From Paenibacillus validus NBRC 15382 (GTDB lineage Bacteria; Bacillota; Bacilli; Paenibacillales; NBRC-103111), in assembly GCF_004000985.1 (NCBI RefSeq), contig NZ_BIMH01000001.1, positions 248,001-312,000 on the forward strand: 64,000 nt of DNA, given 5' to 3'. The position numbers and the translations under genes were made by a program. Each line of letters begins with the position of its first letter. Positions within the stretch are counted from its first letter, which is position 1. Below, one piece after another: positions 1-9,598 of the stretch. The notes below the pieces were generated by a model. That model saw only the letters and a program-made list of their open reading frames with translations. It ran no database searches and had not been told where the DNA came from.

Positions 1-2077
1 TAAGCAGTACTTTACGCGACAGGTTGACCCGACCTTGAGCGTCGATTTCGGTTACCTTGACCGTAATTTGGTCGCCGATCTTCACAACGTCCTCCACTTT
101 CGCCACACGTTCGGTGGACAGCTGAGAAATATGGACCAAGCCGTCTTTACCCGGCAAAATCTCTACAAACGCGCCGAATTTCTCGATACGCCGCACGGTG
201 CCTAAATAAATTTCACCGACGACTACTTCGCGTACGATGCCTTCAATGATGGAACGGGCTTTCTCGTTCATCTCGCTGTTCGACGATGCGATGAATACGC
301 GTCCGTCCTGCTCGATGTCGATTTTCACGCCGGTTTCCTCAATGATTTTGTTGATGATTTTACCTCCGGCCCCGATCACGTCGCGGATTTTGTCCGGATT
401 GATCTGCATGGTCACGATTTTCGGCGCGTATTGCGAAAGCTCGGACTTCGGCTCGGAGATGCGCTCCATCATTTTATCCAAAATGTACATCCGGCCCGTC
501 TTCGCTTGCTCCAGCGATTGCGCGAGGATGTCGCGGTCGATGCCGTCGATCTTGATATCCATCTGCAGCGCTGTGACGCCTCTCGCCGTTCCGGCTACCT
601 TGAAGTCCATATCGCCGAGATGATCTTCCATCCCCTGGATGTCGGTCAAAATCGAGAATTGATCGCCGTCCTTGATGAGCCCCATCGCAACGCCCGCAAC
701 CGGCGCTTTAATCGGAACGCCTGCATCCATCATCGCGAGCGTGCTTGCGCAAATGCTGGCCTGCGACGTCGAGCCGTTCGACTCGAGCACCTCGGATACA
801 AGACGAATCGTATACGGGAAGTCCGTTTCGTTCGGAATGACCGCTTCCAGGGCGCGTTCGCCCAAAGCGCCGTGACCGATTTCGCGGCGGCCCGGAGGAC
901 GAAGAGGTCTTGCTTCGCCTACGCTGAACGGAGGGAAGTTATAGTGATGCATAAACCGTTTGGATTCTTCCAAATCGATCCCGTCCAAAATTTGCACGTC
1001 GCCCAGCGCGCCAAGCGTACAAATGGACAAGGCTTGCGTTTGACCGCGCGTAAACAAGCCGGAGCCGTGCGTACGCGGCAGCAAATTGATGTCGCATTCG
1101 ATCGGGCGAATCTCATCCAGAGCTCGTCCGTCCGGACGGATTTTATCGTGCGTAATCAGGCGGCGGACTTCTTCCTTCACGATATCGTACAACGTTTCTT
1201 TAACGTCATCCATCTTATCCGGTGTTTCCGCGTACACCGCGATGAAATGTTCCTTCGTTTCTGCGTTGATCGCGTCGATCGCATCTTGGCGTGCGTGCTT
1301 CTCCGGAATTCTGACCGCTTCCACGAGACGGGCTTGAGCGAATTCGCGAACCGCCTTGCTCACTTCAGCGTCCACCGTGTGCAGTTTCACTTCCATCTTC
1401 GGCTTGCCGACTTGCGCCACGAGCTGCTCCTGCAGCGCTACGATCTTACGGATTTCGTCATGACCGAACATGATCGCCTCGAGCATCACTTCTTCCGGCA
1501 CTTCGTCCGCTCCCGCTTCGACCATCATGATCGCATCCTTCGTGCCGGCGACCACCAGATGAATATCGCTCTTCTCCGCTTGCGCGAGCGTCGGATTGAT
1601 GACGAATTGACCGTCTACCCGGCCTACGATAACGCCGCCGACCGGACCGCTGAACGGAACGTCGGAGATGCTAAGCGCCGCGGATACGCCGATCATGGCA
1701 GCCATCTCCGGCGTGCAATCCTGGTCTACGCTCATCACGATCGCAACGACTTGAACATCATTCCGGAATCCTTCCGGGAACAACGGACGAATCGGGCGGT
1801 CGGTCAGCCGGCTAGCCAATATCGCTTTCTCGCTCGGACGGCCTTCGCGCTTGATGAAACCGCCCGGAATTTTACCTACGGAGTACAAACGCTCCTCGTA
1901 GTTCACTGTTAACGGGAAAAAATCCAAATCTTTCGGTTCGGCAGAAGCCGTCACCGTACATAATACGACCGTTTCCCCGTAGCGGGCAACGACCGCGCCG
2001 TTGGCTTGCTTCGCCAATCGTCCGGTCTCCAGCACGAGAGTCCGGCCCCCAAGATCCATCTGAACCTTACTTTCCAT
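1..2077 (-). CDS. pnp: Polynucleotide phosphorylase (PNPase), 3' end cut by window
   Basis: PNPase is a phosphorolytic 3'-5' exoribonuclease of mRNA decay that also makes heteropolymeric tails. The reading frame is open from an ATG at 2077 to the window edge, 692 codons. The B. subtilis enzyme is about 705 residues, so only a short C-terminal tail is missing. Two RNase PH-like halves are visible; the second carries FTRGQTQAL and the PPFSVGE stretch. A KH domain follows ([15 protein letters not shown]) and then an S1 domain ([23 protein letters not shown], written here only as a region near residues 620-690). A GGAGG lies 6 bases before the ATG. It follows rpsO, as in most bacteria. The 238-base gap holds a terminator-like hairpin and a second leader hairpin that could serve expression control. 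Identification is secure. Confidence 0.97.
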   Translation of the reverse strand, partial: MESKVQMDLGGRTLVLETGRLAKQANGAVVARYGETVVLCTVTASAEPKDLDFFPLTVNYEERLYSVGKIPGGFIKREGRPSEKAILASRLTDRPIRPLFPEGFRNDVQVVAIVMSVDQDCTPEMAAMIGVSAALSISDVPFSGPVGGVIVGRVDGQFVINPTLAQAEKSDIHLVVAGTKDAIMMVEAGADEVPEEVMLEAIMFGHDEIRKIVALQEQLVAQVGKPKMEVKLHTVDAEVSKAVREFAQARLVEAVRIPEKHARQDAIDAINAETKEHFIAVYAETPDKMDDVKETLYDIVKEEVRRLITHDKIRPDGRALDEIRPIECDINLLPRTHGSGLFTRGQTQALSICTLGALGDVQILDGIDLEESKRFMHHYNFPPFSVGEARPLRPPGRREIGHGALGERALEAVIPNETDFPYTIRLVSEVLESNGSTSQASICASTLAMMDAGVPIKAPVAGVAMGLIKDGDQFSILTDIQGMEDHLGDMDFKVAGTARGVTALQMDIKIDGIDRDILAQSLEQAKTGRMYILDKMMERISEPKSELSQYAPKIVTMQINPDKIRDVIGAGGKIINKIIEETGVKIDIEQDGRVFIASSNSEMNEKARSIIEGIVREVVVGEIYLGTVRRIEKFGAFVEILPGKDGLVHISQLSTERVAKVEDVVKIGDQITVKVTEIDAQGRVNLSRKVLL

Positions 2078-2161
2078 ACAAAACCTCCTAGTATTGGCGT
2101 TCGTTCATAACATGAGCCTTCGAGATATGCCTATGTATGCCCGTTCGCACGGAACTGTTGT

Positions 2162-2188
2162 ACTAAACCATTCTATGTAATGGTTAGT
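2162..2188 (-). promoter_or_regulatory. Hairpin in the pnp leader
   Basis: On the minus strand an arm ACTAACCATT pairs with AATGGTTTAGT across a six-base loop (ACATAG), a 10-bp stem with one bulged T. It sits about 85 bases before the pnp start codon. E. coli PNPase autoregulates through a double-stranded stem in its own leader that RNase III cleaves. Whether this hairpin acts likewise is inference. A smaller GCGA-capped stem (2141-2152) lies nearer the gene. Confidence 0.45.
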
Positions 2189-2217
2189 ATTTCCTTCTTT
2201 TTGCGAAAACATTAGCC

Positions 2218-2294
2218 AAAAAAAGCAACCCCGAATCCCCGTGCATCCAAATGCAAACGATCTGGAGCGCCCCAAGGACAAACGTGGTTGCTTT
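2218..2294 (-). terminator. Terminator-like structure after rpsO
   Basis: On the minus strand AAAGCAACC (2286-2294) pairs with GGTTGCTTT (2222-2230), and the second arm runs into seven Ts (2218-2224). The 55-base insert holds a smaller TGCAT-TTGG-ATGCA hairpin. The long insert makes it less compact than a typical intrinsic terminator. It may be a partial terminator setting the rpsO to pnp ratio. Confidence 0.5.
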
Positions 2295-2315
2295 GATTGT
2301 GGAATTAGCCGCGAA

Positions 2316-2585
2316 TTAACGACGAAGACCGAGTTTCTCAATCAGTGCGCTGTAACGCTTAACGTCTTTGTTTTTCAAGTACGTCAGCAGCTTACGGCGT
2401 TGACCGACCATTTTGAGCAGACCGCGACGAGAATGGTGATCCTTCTTGTGCGTCTTCAAATGGCTCGTCAAGTTCACGATGTTTTCCGTCAGGATCGCGA
2501 TTTGCACTTCAGGGGACCCTGTATCATTTTCATGAGTCTTGTGCGTTTGGATCAATTCCTGTTTACGCTCTTGTGTCAATGCCAT
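2316..2585 (-). CDS. rpsO: 30S ribosomal protein S15
   Basis: S15 is a primary 16S rRNA-binding protein that organises the platform of the 30S subunit. The 89-residue product has the normal family length and the hallmarks [31 protein letters not shown] and [12 protein letters not shown]. The frame is open further upstream, but the ATG at 2585 starts the conserved MALTQERKQ sequence and has a GGAGGTG Shine-Dalgarno 8 bases away. It has its own promoter and a 130-base structured leader, in keeping with the S15 autoregulation known in several bacterial groups. pnp follows. Confidence 0.98.
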   Translation of the reverse strand: MALTQERKQELIQTHKTHENDTGSPEVQIAILTENIVNLTSHLKTHKKDHHSRRGLLKMVGQRRKLLTYLKNKDVKRYSALIEKLGLRR

Positions 2586-2712
2586 TGTTGATTCACCTCC
2601 ATATAAGTATATCTCCGGTAGCCCAGAGACCGTCGGAGTCTCGATTCTCCACGCTACGGATGTATGTGCAAGGCGAAATCCGATAGATTCTATCGAATCC
2701 CGATTCGACAAC
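2586..2712 (-). promoter_or_regulatory. Structured rpsO leader, candidate S15 autoregulatory element
   Basis: The transcript between promoter and start codon contains a hairpin at 2678-2698 (CGATAG, loop AAT, CTATCG, extended by three more pairs including one G-U). It then has two mutually exclusive stems, GAGAC/GTCTC (2626-2642) and CTCCG/CGGAG (2613-2638). The second approaches the Shine-Dalgarno at 2595-2600. S15 is known to bind and repress its own mRNA through different RNA folds in different phyla. Function here is inferred from position and pairing. Confidence 0.5.
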
Positions 2713-2719
2713 GTTTCAT

Positions 2720-2749
2720 AGTATAGCATATCGGATAGATAAAAGTAAA
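2720..2749 (-). promoter_or_regulatory. SigA-type promoter for rpsO
   Basis: On the minus strand TTTACT (2744-2749) and TATACT (2720-2725) are separated by 18 bases. The -10 box is preceded by TGC, giving an extended -10. It lies just after ribF, so rpsO-pnp can be transcribed separately from the nusA-infB operon. Confidence 0.65.
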
Positions 2750-2769
2750 ATAAAATCCGCTTGCAGCTG

Positions 2770-3717
2770 TTATTTCTTTTCCATCAGCGTCTGTTTGGCA
2801 CGATCGGCGTCCTGACCGATCTGTGCGATCAACTCCTGAATCGACGCGAATTTACGCTCGGCCCGAATATAGTCGACCAGCCGCACTTTCACGCGTTCTC
2901 CATAAATCGTCTCGCTAAAGTCAAACAAATGCGCCTCCAAGGTCGGTTGAAGCAAGCCGTCCGTGAACGTCGGCTTCACGCCGACATTCATCACCGCGCC
3001 GTGCCAGCGCCCTCGTGCGAACACTTCGACGGCGTAAACACCGTTGGCGGGCAGCACATAAGGGTCGGATAAGGCGATATTGGCCGTCGGATAACCGATC
3101 GTGCGGCCGCGTGCGTCGCCGTGCACGACATCGCCCTGAAGCTCGTAGGCTCGTCCAAGCAGCTCCGCCGCTTCGCGCACGTCTCCGGCCTGCAGACAGC
3201 TGCGAATTCTCGTACTGCTGACCTTGTCTCCGTGCAGGTGAAACGGGCGCACGATTTCGACGGCGAAACGGCCCTTCGCCAGCTCGCACAGCGTATCGGG
3301 CGTGCCTGCCCCTTTATAACCGAACGTAAAGTCGAAACCGACAAACACGGTGTCCAAACCGAGCGGCACGAGCATATGCTCGACGAAGTCCTCAGGACTG
3401 ACGCGCATGAACGATTCGTTAAACTCGACCACATACGTCATGTCCACGCCAAGCCCGCTCAACACTTCGTGCTTCAATGCCAGCGGAGTAAGCAGCTGCA
3501 CGTAATGCTTCATCCCCAGCAGCTCCCTCGGATGAGGATGAAACGTCATAATCGCTGCGCCGCTGTCAAGTTCCCGGCCTCGCTCCACCGCAAGGCGTAT
3601 CACTTCTTGGTGCCCCAGGTGCACACCGTCAAAATCACCGATCGCCAGCACCTGCGGACGACGGCCAGACCGCTCTGGCCCTTCCAGCGGAAACGAAAGC
3701 GATACCGTATGCATCAT
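2770..3717 (-). CDS. ribF: Bifunctional riboflavin kinase / FMN adenylyltransferase
   Basis: RibF (RibC in B. subtilis) phosphorylates riboflavin to FMN and adenylylates FMN to FAD. The N-terminal nucleotidyltransferase domain shows [10 protein letters not shown] and STRIR. The C-terminal flavokinase domain shows [11 protein letters not shown] and NGVYAVEV. Length is about 315 residues, normal for the family. The frame extends to a GTG at 3729, but an AGGTGA Shine-Dalgarno sits 8-9 bases before the ATG at 3717, which I prefer. It is last in the rimP-to-ribF run, 32 bases after truB. The rpsO promoter starts downstream of its stop. Confidence 0.95.
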   Translation of the reverse strand: MMHTVSLSFPLEGPERSGRRPQVLAIGDFDGVHLGHQEVIRLAVERGRELDSGAAIMTFHPHPRELLGMKHYVQLLTPLALKHEVLSGLGVDMTYVVEFNESFMRVSPEDFVEHMLVPLGLDTVFVGFDFTFGYKGAGTPDTLCELAKGRFAVEIVRPFHLHGDKVSSTRIRSCLQAGDVREAAELLGRAYELQGDVVHGDARGRTIGYPTANIALSDPYVLPANGVYAVEVFARGRWHGAVMNVGVKPTFTDGLLQPTLEAHLFDFSETIYGERVKVRLVDYIRAERKFASIQELIAQIGQDADRAKQTLMEKK

Positions 3718-3749
3718 CGTTACGTTCACCTACAATCCCATTACGAAAA

Positions 3750-4688
3750 TTACGAAAAAATTTTGACCGGCCGCAGCAGGCCTGATTCTGCATTCCATTC
3801 GTACACGCCGACCAAGAGCTCCGGTTCCCCATCGGAATAAGCGGCGATTTGTCCGGTTTCATCCGGCTGTAATCGTTCAAGCCCGACACGCTGATCTTCG
3901 TCCAAGCGAAGCTTCTGACCGAGCAGCGCTTTCGCCACTTGGTCCGCATGAAGACGCACCTGCGGCAGATGGCGCAGCGCTTCTTCCATAGAGACAAGGT
4001 GCGAGGCCAAGACGCCTTCCTCGGCCAGCTGCTGCACCTGCTCGAGCGTTAAGCACCGTTCCGGCGTTAAATTGCCGGTCGACGTACGCACCAGTTCGGC
4101 CATGACCGCCGGAACCCCGAGCGCCTTGCCGATATCGGCGCACAACGTGCGGATGTAGGTGCCTTTGGAGCAAAGTACGCGAAAACGTACGGCCGGATAC
4201 TCGCCGCTCCAGTCGGTCTCCAGCACATCGATCCGATAAATTGTAACGACTCTCGACTTCCGTTCGACCTCGACGCCTTGACGAGCCAGCTCGTAAAGAC
4301 GTTTCCCCTCGACTTTAACCGCGGAATACATCGGCGGCACTTGCTCGATATCGCCGACGAACCGGTTGATAGCTTCGACCGCCTGTTCGGGGGTCAGTCG
4401 CTCGGAGACGCCTTCCATCCGCTCGATGGTCGTGCCGGTCAAGTCTTCGGTATCGGTAGCCAGGCCCAGCCAGACGTTAGCTTCGTACTCCTTCGGCAAA
4501 TCCTGGATATACTCCACGACACGCGTAGCACGTCCGATACATAGGGGAAGCACGCCGGTCACTTGCGGATCGAGCGTGCCGGTATGTCCGATTCGTTTTA
4601 TTTTTAAAATACGGCGCACTTTCGCCACAACATCGTGCGAGGTGTAGCCCTTCGGCTTCCAAATCGGTAAAATGCCTTCCAACGTCAT
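3750..4688 (-). CDS. truB: tRNA pseudouridine(55) synthase
   Basis: TruB isomerises U55 in the T-loop of tRNAs. The 312-residue protein shows the catalytic block HTGTLDPQVTGVLPLCIG with the nucleophile aspartate, then KEYEA, the VPPMYSAVKVEGKRLYE region and the GTYIRTL motif. A C-terminal extension of about 60 residues corresponds to the PUA-like TruB C domain. An open frame continues 23 codons upstream inside nrnA, but the ATG at 4688 overlaps the nrnA stop as ATGA and starts the conserved GILPIWKPKGYTSHD sequence. It is translationally coupled to nrnA. Confidence 0.97.
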   Translation of the reverse strand: MTLEGILPIWKPKGYTSHDVVAKVRRILKIKRIGHTGTLDPQVTGVLPLCIGRATRVVEYIQDLPKEYEANVWLGLATDTEDLTGTTIERMEGVSERLTPEQAVEAINRFVGDIEQVPPMYSAVKVEGKRLYELARQGVEVERKSRVVTIYRIDVLETDWSGEYPAVRFRVLCSKGTYIRTLCADIGKALGVPAVMAELVRTSTGNLTPERCLTLEQVQQLAEEGVLASHLVSMEEALRHLPQVRLHADQVAKALLGQKLRLDEDQRVGLERLQPDETGQIAAYSDGEPELLVGVYEWNAESGLLRPVKIFS

Positions 4689-5674
4689 GAGAGCGCCATC
4701 CCTACTTCCTGTACGACGCGTTCGATCGCTTCCTCCAAGGTACCGTGGATCGTGCACCCTGCCGCGCGCACATGACCTCCGCCTCCGAACCGCTGCGCGA
4801 GCTCTGCGACGTTCGCCTGTCCGCCCGATCGCAGGCTGACCTTCACAACCCCCGGCTGCTTCTCCTTGAACATCATGCCGACTTCGACGCCCTCGACGTT
4901 GCGGGCATAATTGACCAGCCCGTCCATATCCTCGCTGGCCGCTTCCGACGAACGTAAATCATCGAGCGAAACCGACAGCCAAGCGATCCGGTTATCGTGA
5001 GAGAACGAAAGAGTGTTCAACGTTTTCTTCAGCAATGAAATTTGTCCGAAGGTCATCGTTTCGAGCAGTCTTTCCGCCAAATCGTGCCCCTGAACGCCGC
5101 GATTTAATAAATCAGCTGCAATCTGCAGCACCTTCGGCGACGTATTCGAATAGCGGAACCCCCCGGTATCGGTTAGCAGTCCGGAATAAATGCAGACGTT
5201 CCATTCCGCACTAAAGGGCAGGCCCAGTTCAACAGCTAAATCGTACAGCACTTCAACCGTTGCCGCCGCATCCGCTTTCACCACGTTCACCGTTCCGAAC
5301 AGATCGTTGGTCGCGTGATGATCGATGTTCAGCAGGAGGGCGTCCGGCTCGAAGCAGTCTTTCACTTTGCCGATTCGTCCGAAGTCCGCGCAATCGACGG
5401 AGATGACCTTCCCGAACATACGGTTCGGGCGGTCCTTCTCGTAATCGATAATGGGGAGAGAGCCGGCCATAAACTTAAATTTCTCCGGCATCCGTCCTTC
5501 GTTGATCAAGGTAAAGCGCTTGTTCATAGCGCGCAGCATCCAGGCGACGCCGAACGTCGACCCGGCGGCGTCCCCATCAGGCTGCATGTGAGACACCACC
5601 AGAAAATCGTCGTTCCCCCGGATGAAATCGGCAGCCGCTTGAAGCTGTACGGCATAGTCCGATCCGCTGCTCAT
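4685..5674 (-). CDS. nrnA: DHH-family oligoribonuclease / pAp phosphatase NrnA
   Basis: NrnA degrades nanoRNAs (2-5 nt) to mononucleotides and dephosphorylates 3'-phosphoadenosine 5'-phosphate. The 329-residue protein has the DHH signatures SHMQPDGDAAGS, DCAD, NIDHHATN and LLTDTGGF, all contributing metal ligands. The C-terminal DHHA1 substrate domain carries RFGGGGHVRAAG. It overlaps rbfA upstream and truB downstream by four bases (ATGA each time). In B. subtilis the gene (ytqI) lies elsewhere; here it sits in the ribosome-assembly operon beside other RNA-handling genes. This placement is common in many Firmicutes and other bacteria. Confidence 0.94.
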   Translation of the reverse strand: MSSGSDYAVQLQAAADFIRGNDDFLVVSHMQPDGDAAGSTFGVAWMLRAMNKRFTLINEGRMPEKFKFMAGSLPIIDYEKDRPNRMFGKVISVDCADFGRIGKVKDCFEPDALLLNIDHHATNDLFGTVNVVKADAAATVEVLYDLAVELGLPFSAEWNVCIYSGLLTDTGGFRYSNTSPKVLQIAADLLNRGVQGHDLAERLLETMTFGQISLLKKTLNTLSFSHDNRIAWLSVSLDDLRSSEAASEDMDGLVNYARNVEGVEVGMMFKEKQPGVVKVSLRSGGQANVAELAQRFGGGGHVRAAGCTIHGTLEEAIERVVQEVGMALS

Positions 5675-6027
5675 AGATTCGCGTTCCCTTCATTAATCTG
5701 ATGAAGGAGCGATTCGATTTTGGAGCCGTAGTCGATCGACGCGTCGAATTTGAACAAGAGCTCCGGAATTTTACGCATCCGGATCCGTTTGCCGAGCTCG
5801 GCACGGATGAAACCGCTGCTGCGCCCAAGCGCCTTCAACGTCTCTTGCTTCTGCTCGTCACTGCCCAAGACACTTAAGTAAACTTTGGCCTGTGAAAAGT
5901 CGTTCGTAACGTCAACGCCGGTTACCGTAATGAAACCGATTCGCGGATCTTTCAGTTCAGATTGGATGATTTGGCTGATTTCTTTTTTAATTTGCTCGCC
6001 AACTCGGCCCACGCGAATTTTTGCCAT
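5671..6027 (-). CDS. rbfA: Ribosome-binding factor A
   Basis: RbfA is a KH-like protein that binds the 30S subunit near helix 1 of 16S rRNA during late maturation and cold adaptation. The 118-residue product has the family pattern KIRVGRVGEQIKKEIS, KDPRIGFITVTGVDVTNDFSQAKVY (motif around residues 27-51) and a C-terminal RMRKIPELLFKFD with DYGSKIESLL. It starts 14 bases after infB and its stop overlaps nrnA. The ylxP gene that lies between infB and rbfA in B. subtilis is absent. Confidence 0.96.
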   Translation of the reverse strand: MAKIRVGRVGEQIKKEISQIIQSELKDPRIGFITVTGVDVTNDFSQAKVYLSVLGSDEQKQETLKALGRSSGFIRAELGKRIRMRKIPELLFKFDASIDYGSKIESLLHQINEGNANL

Positions 6028-6041
6028 AGCGTCCTCACCTC

Positions 6042-8930
6042 TTACCTCTCTACAGTCTCCATGACGAAGGCTTCAATCGTGTCCCCTTCTTTAATATCGT
6101 TGAATTTCTCTACAGATATACCGCACTCGTAGCCTTGAGCGACTTCTTTGACGTCGTCCTTGAACCGCTTGAGCGAGTCGACTTTCCCTGTAAATACTAC
6201 GATACCGCCGCGAATGACGCGCAATTCGGCGTTTCGGTTAATTTTACCGGAGGTGACCATGCAGCCGGCAATCGTTCCGACTTTGGACACTTTGAAAATA
6301 TTGCGAACCTCCGCTTGACCGATGACCACTTCTTTATAGGTCGGGTCGAGCAGTCCTTTCATCGCCGATTCGATCTCTTCCATCACTTTGTAGATGATGC
6401 TGTGGAGTCGAATGTCGACCTTCTCTTGATCGGCCGTGTTTTTCGCTTGCGGCTCCGGACGGACGTTGAAGCCGATGATGATCGCGTTGGAGGCCGAGGC
6501 CAGAATAACGTCGGACTCGGTGACGGCGCCTACGCCGCTAAGCAGGATTTTCACGCGAGCGCCTTCCACGTCGATCTTCTCGAGGGAGCCTTTCAACGCT
6601 TCCGCGGAACCTTGCACGTCCGCTTTGATGATGACGTTGAGATCCTTGACTTCGCCTTCTTTGATCTGTTTGTACAGATCGTCCAGCGTTACGCGGGAAT
6701 TCGCACCCATCTCCGACTGACGAAGCGTAATCGCACGCTTCTCGGCGATTGCCCTTGCTTTGCGCTCATCCTCGAACACGAGGAACGGATCGCCGGCTTG
6801 CGGCACTTCGGTCATCCCGGTAATTTCGACCGGGGTGGATGGACCCGCTTCTTTCAACTTCTTGCCTTTATCGTTAACCATAGCCCGAACGCGGCCGAAG
6901 TGTACGCCGGCTACAAAGCTGTCGCCGACTTTAAGGGTACCGTGCTGAATGAGGACGCGAGCGACCGGCCCTTTACCTTTATCCAGCTCGGCCTCGATCA
7001 CCGTACCTCTTGCGCGCTTGTTCGGATTCGCTTTAAATTCTTGAACTTCGGATACGAGCAAAATCATATCGAGCAAATTCTCAAGCCCGATCCGCTGCTT
7101 GGCCGAAATGTTGCAGAAAATCGTATCGCCGCCCCACTCTTCCGGAACGAGCTCGTAGGCCGTAAGCTCTTGTTTGATATGATCCGGATTCGCATCCGGC
7201 TTATCGATTTTGTTAACCGCCACGATAATCGGCACTTTGGCCGCTTTGGCATGGGCGATCGCCTCAATCGTTTGCGGCATAACGCCGTCGTCCGCTGCGA
7301 CTACGATGATCGTGATATCGGTCACCTGGGCGCCGCGGGCGCGCATCGAAGTGAACGCTTCGTGACCCGGGGTATCGAGGAACGTAATTTTTTTACCGTT
7401 CGTTTCAACTTGGTACGCCCCGATATGCTGCGTAATACCGCCGGCTTCGCCTTCCGTCACATTCGTTTTGCGAATCGCATCGAGCAGCGTCGTCTTCCCG
7501 TGGTCGACGTGACCCATGATGGTGACGACCGGAGGACGCTCCTGCAAATCTTCGTCGTCGTCCTTCTCTTCGAAATTCTCGAACTTGTCTTCCTCCACCG
7601 GAATTTTCAGTTCGACCTCAACGCCGTAATCGGAAGCAAGCAGTTGAATCGCGTCCAAATCAAGCTCCTGGTTGATGGTCGCCATCACGCCGAGGAACAA
7701 CAGCTTCTTGATGACCTCGGAAGCGTCTTTATGCAGCGATTTAGCCAACTCGCCGACCGTCATCGTACCGCGCACGATAATTTTCTTCGGCGTGTTGTCG
7801 ATCTTCGGCTTCGGCGGCTCTTGTTGGAAACGACCGCCCCTGCCCTGGTTTCTGCCGTTGCCGCGGTTGCCCGGGCCGCGATTGCCGCCTCGGTTATCGA
7901 ACTGCCTTTGCGGCGGTCTGGCCTTTTTCGCTTTAGCCCCTGCATCGTCACCGTCGATATCTACAACCGCTCCCACCGGTTTCGGAGGAATAGTCGTAGG
8001 ACGACCGGAATCGCGACGGTCGCGATCGTTCGGACGCGATTCGCCGGGACGGCTGCGTTGACCTTGGCCGCTGCCTGGAGTCGAACCGCCTTGAGTTCCC
8101 TGCGGACGGCCTGGGCCGCTTGTACGGTTACCTTGACCACCGCCGAACGAGCTTTGGCCGCCGCTTTGACCGCCTGGACGGTTTTGCCCGCTGCCTTGGC
8201 CCTGGCCTTGACCGCCTGGACGATACCCGCCGCCTTGACCTTGGCCTTGGCCGCCTTGACGGTACCCGCCGCCTTGACCCTGGCCTTGACCGCCTGGACG
8301 ATACCCGCCGCCTTGACCTTGGCCTTGGCCGCCTTGACGGTACCCGCTGCCTTGACCTTGGCCTTGGCCGCCTTGACGGTTTTGCCCGCCGCCTTGACCT
8401 TGGCCTTGGCCGCCTTGGCGGTATCCACCGCCCTGACCTTGGCCGCCCTGACGGTTTTGCCCGCCGCCTTGGCCTTGACCTTGGCCGCCTTGGCGATATC
8501 CGCCGCCGCCTTGACCTTGAGCGCTTTGGCGAGGCTCGCCGCTTTGACCGCCCTGCGGTCTTTCCTCTTGCTGGCTGCCGCTCGGTCTAGGCGATGCCGT
8601 CTGCACTTGCGCGGAAGCCGGACGCTGGTCCGGTTTCGGCTGGACGGCTACGGTCTGCTGTTTCGACTCTGGACGATTCGTATTCGCGGCCGGTTTGTTC
8701 GAGCCTTGGCTCGAACCGGAATCACTGCGTTTGGCCGCCGCATTTGCTTTAATATCTTTGAAAAATTTCTCTACACTATTCACCGCATCGTTCTCCATTA
8801 CGCTCATATGATTGTTGACCGGAAGGCCCAGTCGTTTCAAAATCGTGATAATCTCTTTACTGCTCATGTTCAATGACTTCGCGTATTCGTATACTCTTAG
8901 TTTATCCTTATTGTTATCTTGTTTTGTCAA
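6042..8930 (-). CDS. infB: Translation initiation factor IF-2
   Basis: IF-2 is the GTPase that delivers initiator tRNA to the 30S P site and promotes subunit joining. The 962-residue protein is long for the Bacillales (B. subtilis about 716). It has an IF2_N domain at residues 1-55, a disordered Gly/Gln/Arg-rich region at about 60-370 with near-tandem repeats at 135-255, and a second IF2_N domain near 385-440. The G domain shows GHVDHGKT (473-480), DTPGHEAF (519-526), NKID (573-576) and SAK (609-611), followed by domains II to IV. The start is a TTG with GGAGG nine bases upstream. It sits between ylxQ and rbfA, the usual nusA-infB order. Confidence 0.97.
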   Translation of the reverse strand: MTKQDNNKDKLRVYEYAKSLNMSSKEIITILKRLGLPVNNHMSVMENDAVNSVEKFFKDIKANAAAKRSDSGSSQGSNKPAANTNRPESKQQTVAVQPKPDQRPASAQVQTASPRPSGSQQEERPQGGQSGEPRQSAQGQGGGGYRQGGQGQGQGGGQNRQGGQGQGGGYRQGGQGQGQGGGQNRQGGQGQGQGSGYRQGGQGQGQGGGYRPGGQGQGQGGGYRQGGQGQGQGGGYRPGGQGQGQGSGQNRPGGQSGGQSSFGGGQGNRTSGPGRPQGTQGGSTPGSGQGQRSRPGESRPNDRDRRDSGRPTTIPPKPVGAVVDIDGDDAGAKAKKARPPQRQFDNRGGNRGPGNRGNGRNQGRGGRFQQEPPKPKIDNTPKKIIVRGTMTVGELAKSLHKDASEVIKKLLFLGVMATINQELDLDAIQLLASDYGVEVELKIPVEEDKFENFEEKDDDEDLQERPPVVTIMGHVDHGKTTLLDAIRKTNVTEGEAGGITQHIGAYQVETNGKKITFLDTPGHEAFTSMRARGAQVTDITIIVVAADDGVMPQTIEAIAHAKAAKVPIIVAVNKIDKPDANPDHIKQELTAYELVPEEWGGDTIFCNISAKQRIGLENLLDMILLVSEVQEFKANPNKRARGTVIEAELDKGKGPVARVLIQHGTLKVGDSFVAGVHFGRVRAMVNDKGKKLKEAGPSTPVEITGMTEVPQAGDPFLVFEDERKARAIAEKRAITLRQSEMGANSRVTLDDLYKQIKEGEVKDLNVIIKADVQGSAEALKGSLEKIDVEGARVKILLSGVGAVTESDVILASASNAIIIGFNVRPEPQAKNTADQEKVDIRLHSIIYKVMEEIESAMKGLLDPTYKEVVIGQAEVRNIFKVSKVGTIAGCMVTSGKINRNAELRVIRGGIVVFTGKVDSLKRFKDDVKEVAQGYECGISVEKFNDIKEGDTIEAFVMETVER
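8153..8528 (-). repeat. Near-tandem Gly/Gln-rich coding repeats in infB
   Basis: About 375 bases encode repeated units of the form [24 protein letters not shown] and [13 protein letters not shown], with nucleotide units of 30-39 bases repeated almost exactly. They code the disordered linker between the two IF2_N domains. Such repeats are prone to slippage, so their number may vary between strains. Confidence 0.85.
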
Positions 8931-8952
8931 TACAGTCCACCTCCGAGCGATT

Positions 8953-9246
8953 TTACTGCTTCAATAACAATCGCGCAAATCCCGCATCGGTTACGGCAAT
9001 GACGACTCGCGCTTCTTTCCCGATACTGGCTCCCAGCTGATCCCGGCTGCCGTATTGATGAATAGGAACCTGATAATGACTGCATTTATCGCTGAGCTTC
9101 TTCAGGGTATTGGCAGAAGCGTCCTCGGAGACGATAACAAGCTTAGCATCCCCGTGCCGAACCGATTCAATAACCATATCTTCCCCGGTCACCAGTTTTC
9201 CTGCGCGCATCGCAAGCCCTAAATTATTAAAAAAACGATCATTCAT
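8953..9246 (-). CDS. rplGA: L7Ae-family RNA-binding protein YlxQ
   Basis: YlxQ is a small L7Ae/L30e/S12e/Gadd45-family protein encoded in nusA-infB operons. Relatives bind kink-turn RNAs. The 97-residue product has [19 protein letters not shown], the [10 protein letters not shown] strand-turn and the [11 protein letters not shown] end typical of the fold. The frame runs 11 codons further upstream, but the ATG at 9246 overlaps the rnpM stop by eight bases and matches the family start. A role on the ribosome or RNase P is inferred from context. Confidence 0.88.
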   Translation of the reverse strand: MNDRFFNNLGLAMRAGKLVTGEDMVIESVRHGDAKLVIVSEDASANTLKKLSDKCSHYQVPIHQYGSRDQLGASIGKEARVVIAVTDAGFARLLLKQ

Positions 9247-9556
9247 CGTCATCATCACCCGCCGCATGCTTTCCAGCAATAAACTCGTCTTCGACCTTTA
9301 TAAAATCTTGCTCCAGTGCGTCGTAAATTTCAGGGCTGACCTGCGCCTTCAGCGCCCGATCGAGGGCCCGCGATTTCTTCGCCAGCTTAAAGCAAGAAGA
9401 CTTGCCGCATAGGTAGGCGCCGCGTCCGGCTTTCTTGCCCGTCAGATCGATGAGCAGCTCATCGGTTGGGGTTTTGACGACGCGGATCAACTCCCGCTTG
9501 GGCATCATTTGCTGGCAGGCTACGCATTTGCGCAGCGGTGTTTTTCTAGGCTTCAT
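9239..9556 (-). CDS. rnpM: RNase P modulator RnpM (YlxR)
   Basis: YlxR/RnpM is a small basic nucleic-acid-binding protein that interacts with RNase P RNA in B. subtilis. The 105-residue protein has the DUF448 signature: KCVACQQMMPKRELIRVV, then GRGAYLCGKSSCF with further cysteines, then a basic KLAKKSRALDRALK helix. The C-terminus ends in an acidic DDDDE tail. It lies between nusA and ylxQ and overlaps ylxQ by eight bases. Confidence 0.9.
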   Translation of the reverse strand: MKPRKTPLRKCVACQQMMPKRELIRVVKTPTDELLIDLTGKKAGRGAYLCGKSSCFKLAKKSRALDRALKAQVSPEIYDALEQDFIKVEDEFIAGKHAAGDDDDE

Positions 9557-9598
9557 CCGTTGCTCCCCCCCGTATGGCTAACAGGTCGATACGACCGC

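Noticed and set aside
431-1912. A 493-codon plus-strand frame opposite pnp
   Set aside because: Product is Arg/His-rich with no domain, and the antisense pnp frame is fully conserved. It is a shadow of GC-biased third positions.
4689-4757. N-terminal extension of truB by 23 codons
   Set aside because: The extra residues lie inside nrnA, do not match TruB and lack a suitable ribosome-binding site, while the ATG at 4688 gives the usual ATGA overlap.
8153-8528. Possible CRISPR array or minisatellite in infB
   Set aside because: The repeats are in frame, code a Gly/Gln linker of IF-2, have no unique spacers and lie inside a clear ORF.
6135-8876. A 913-codon open frame on the plus strand opposite infB
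   Set aside because: It mirrors the codon pattern of infB and encodes an Ala/Leu/Thr low-complexity product with no recognisable domain, and has no ribosome-binding site. The minus-strand IF-2 is certain.
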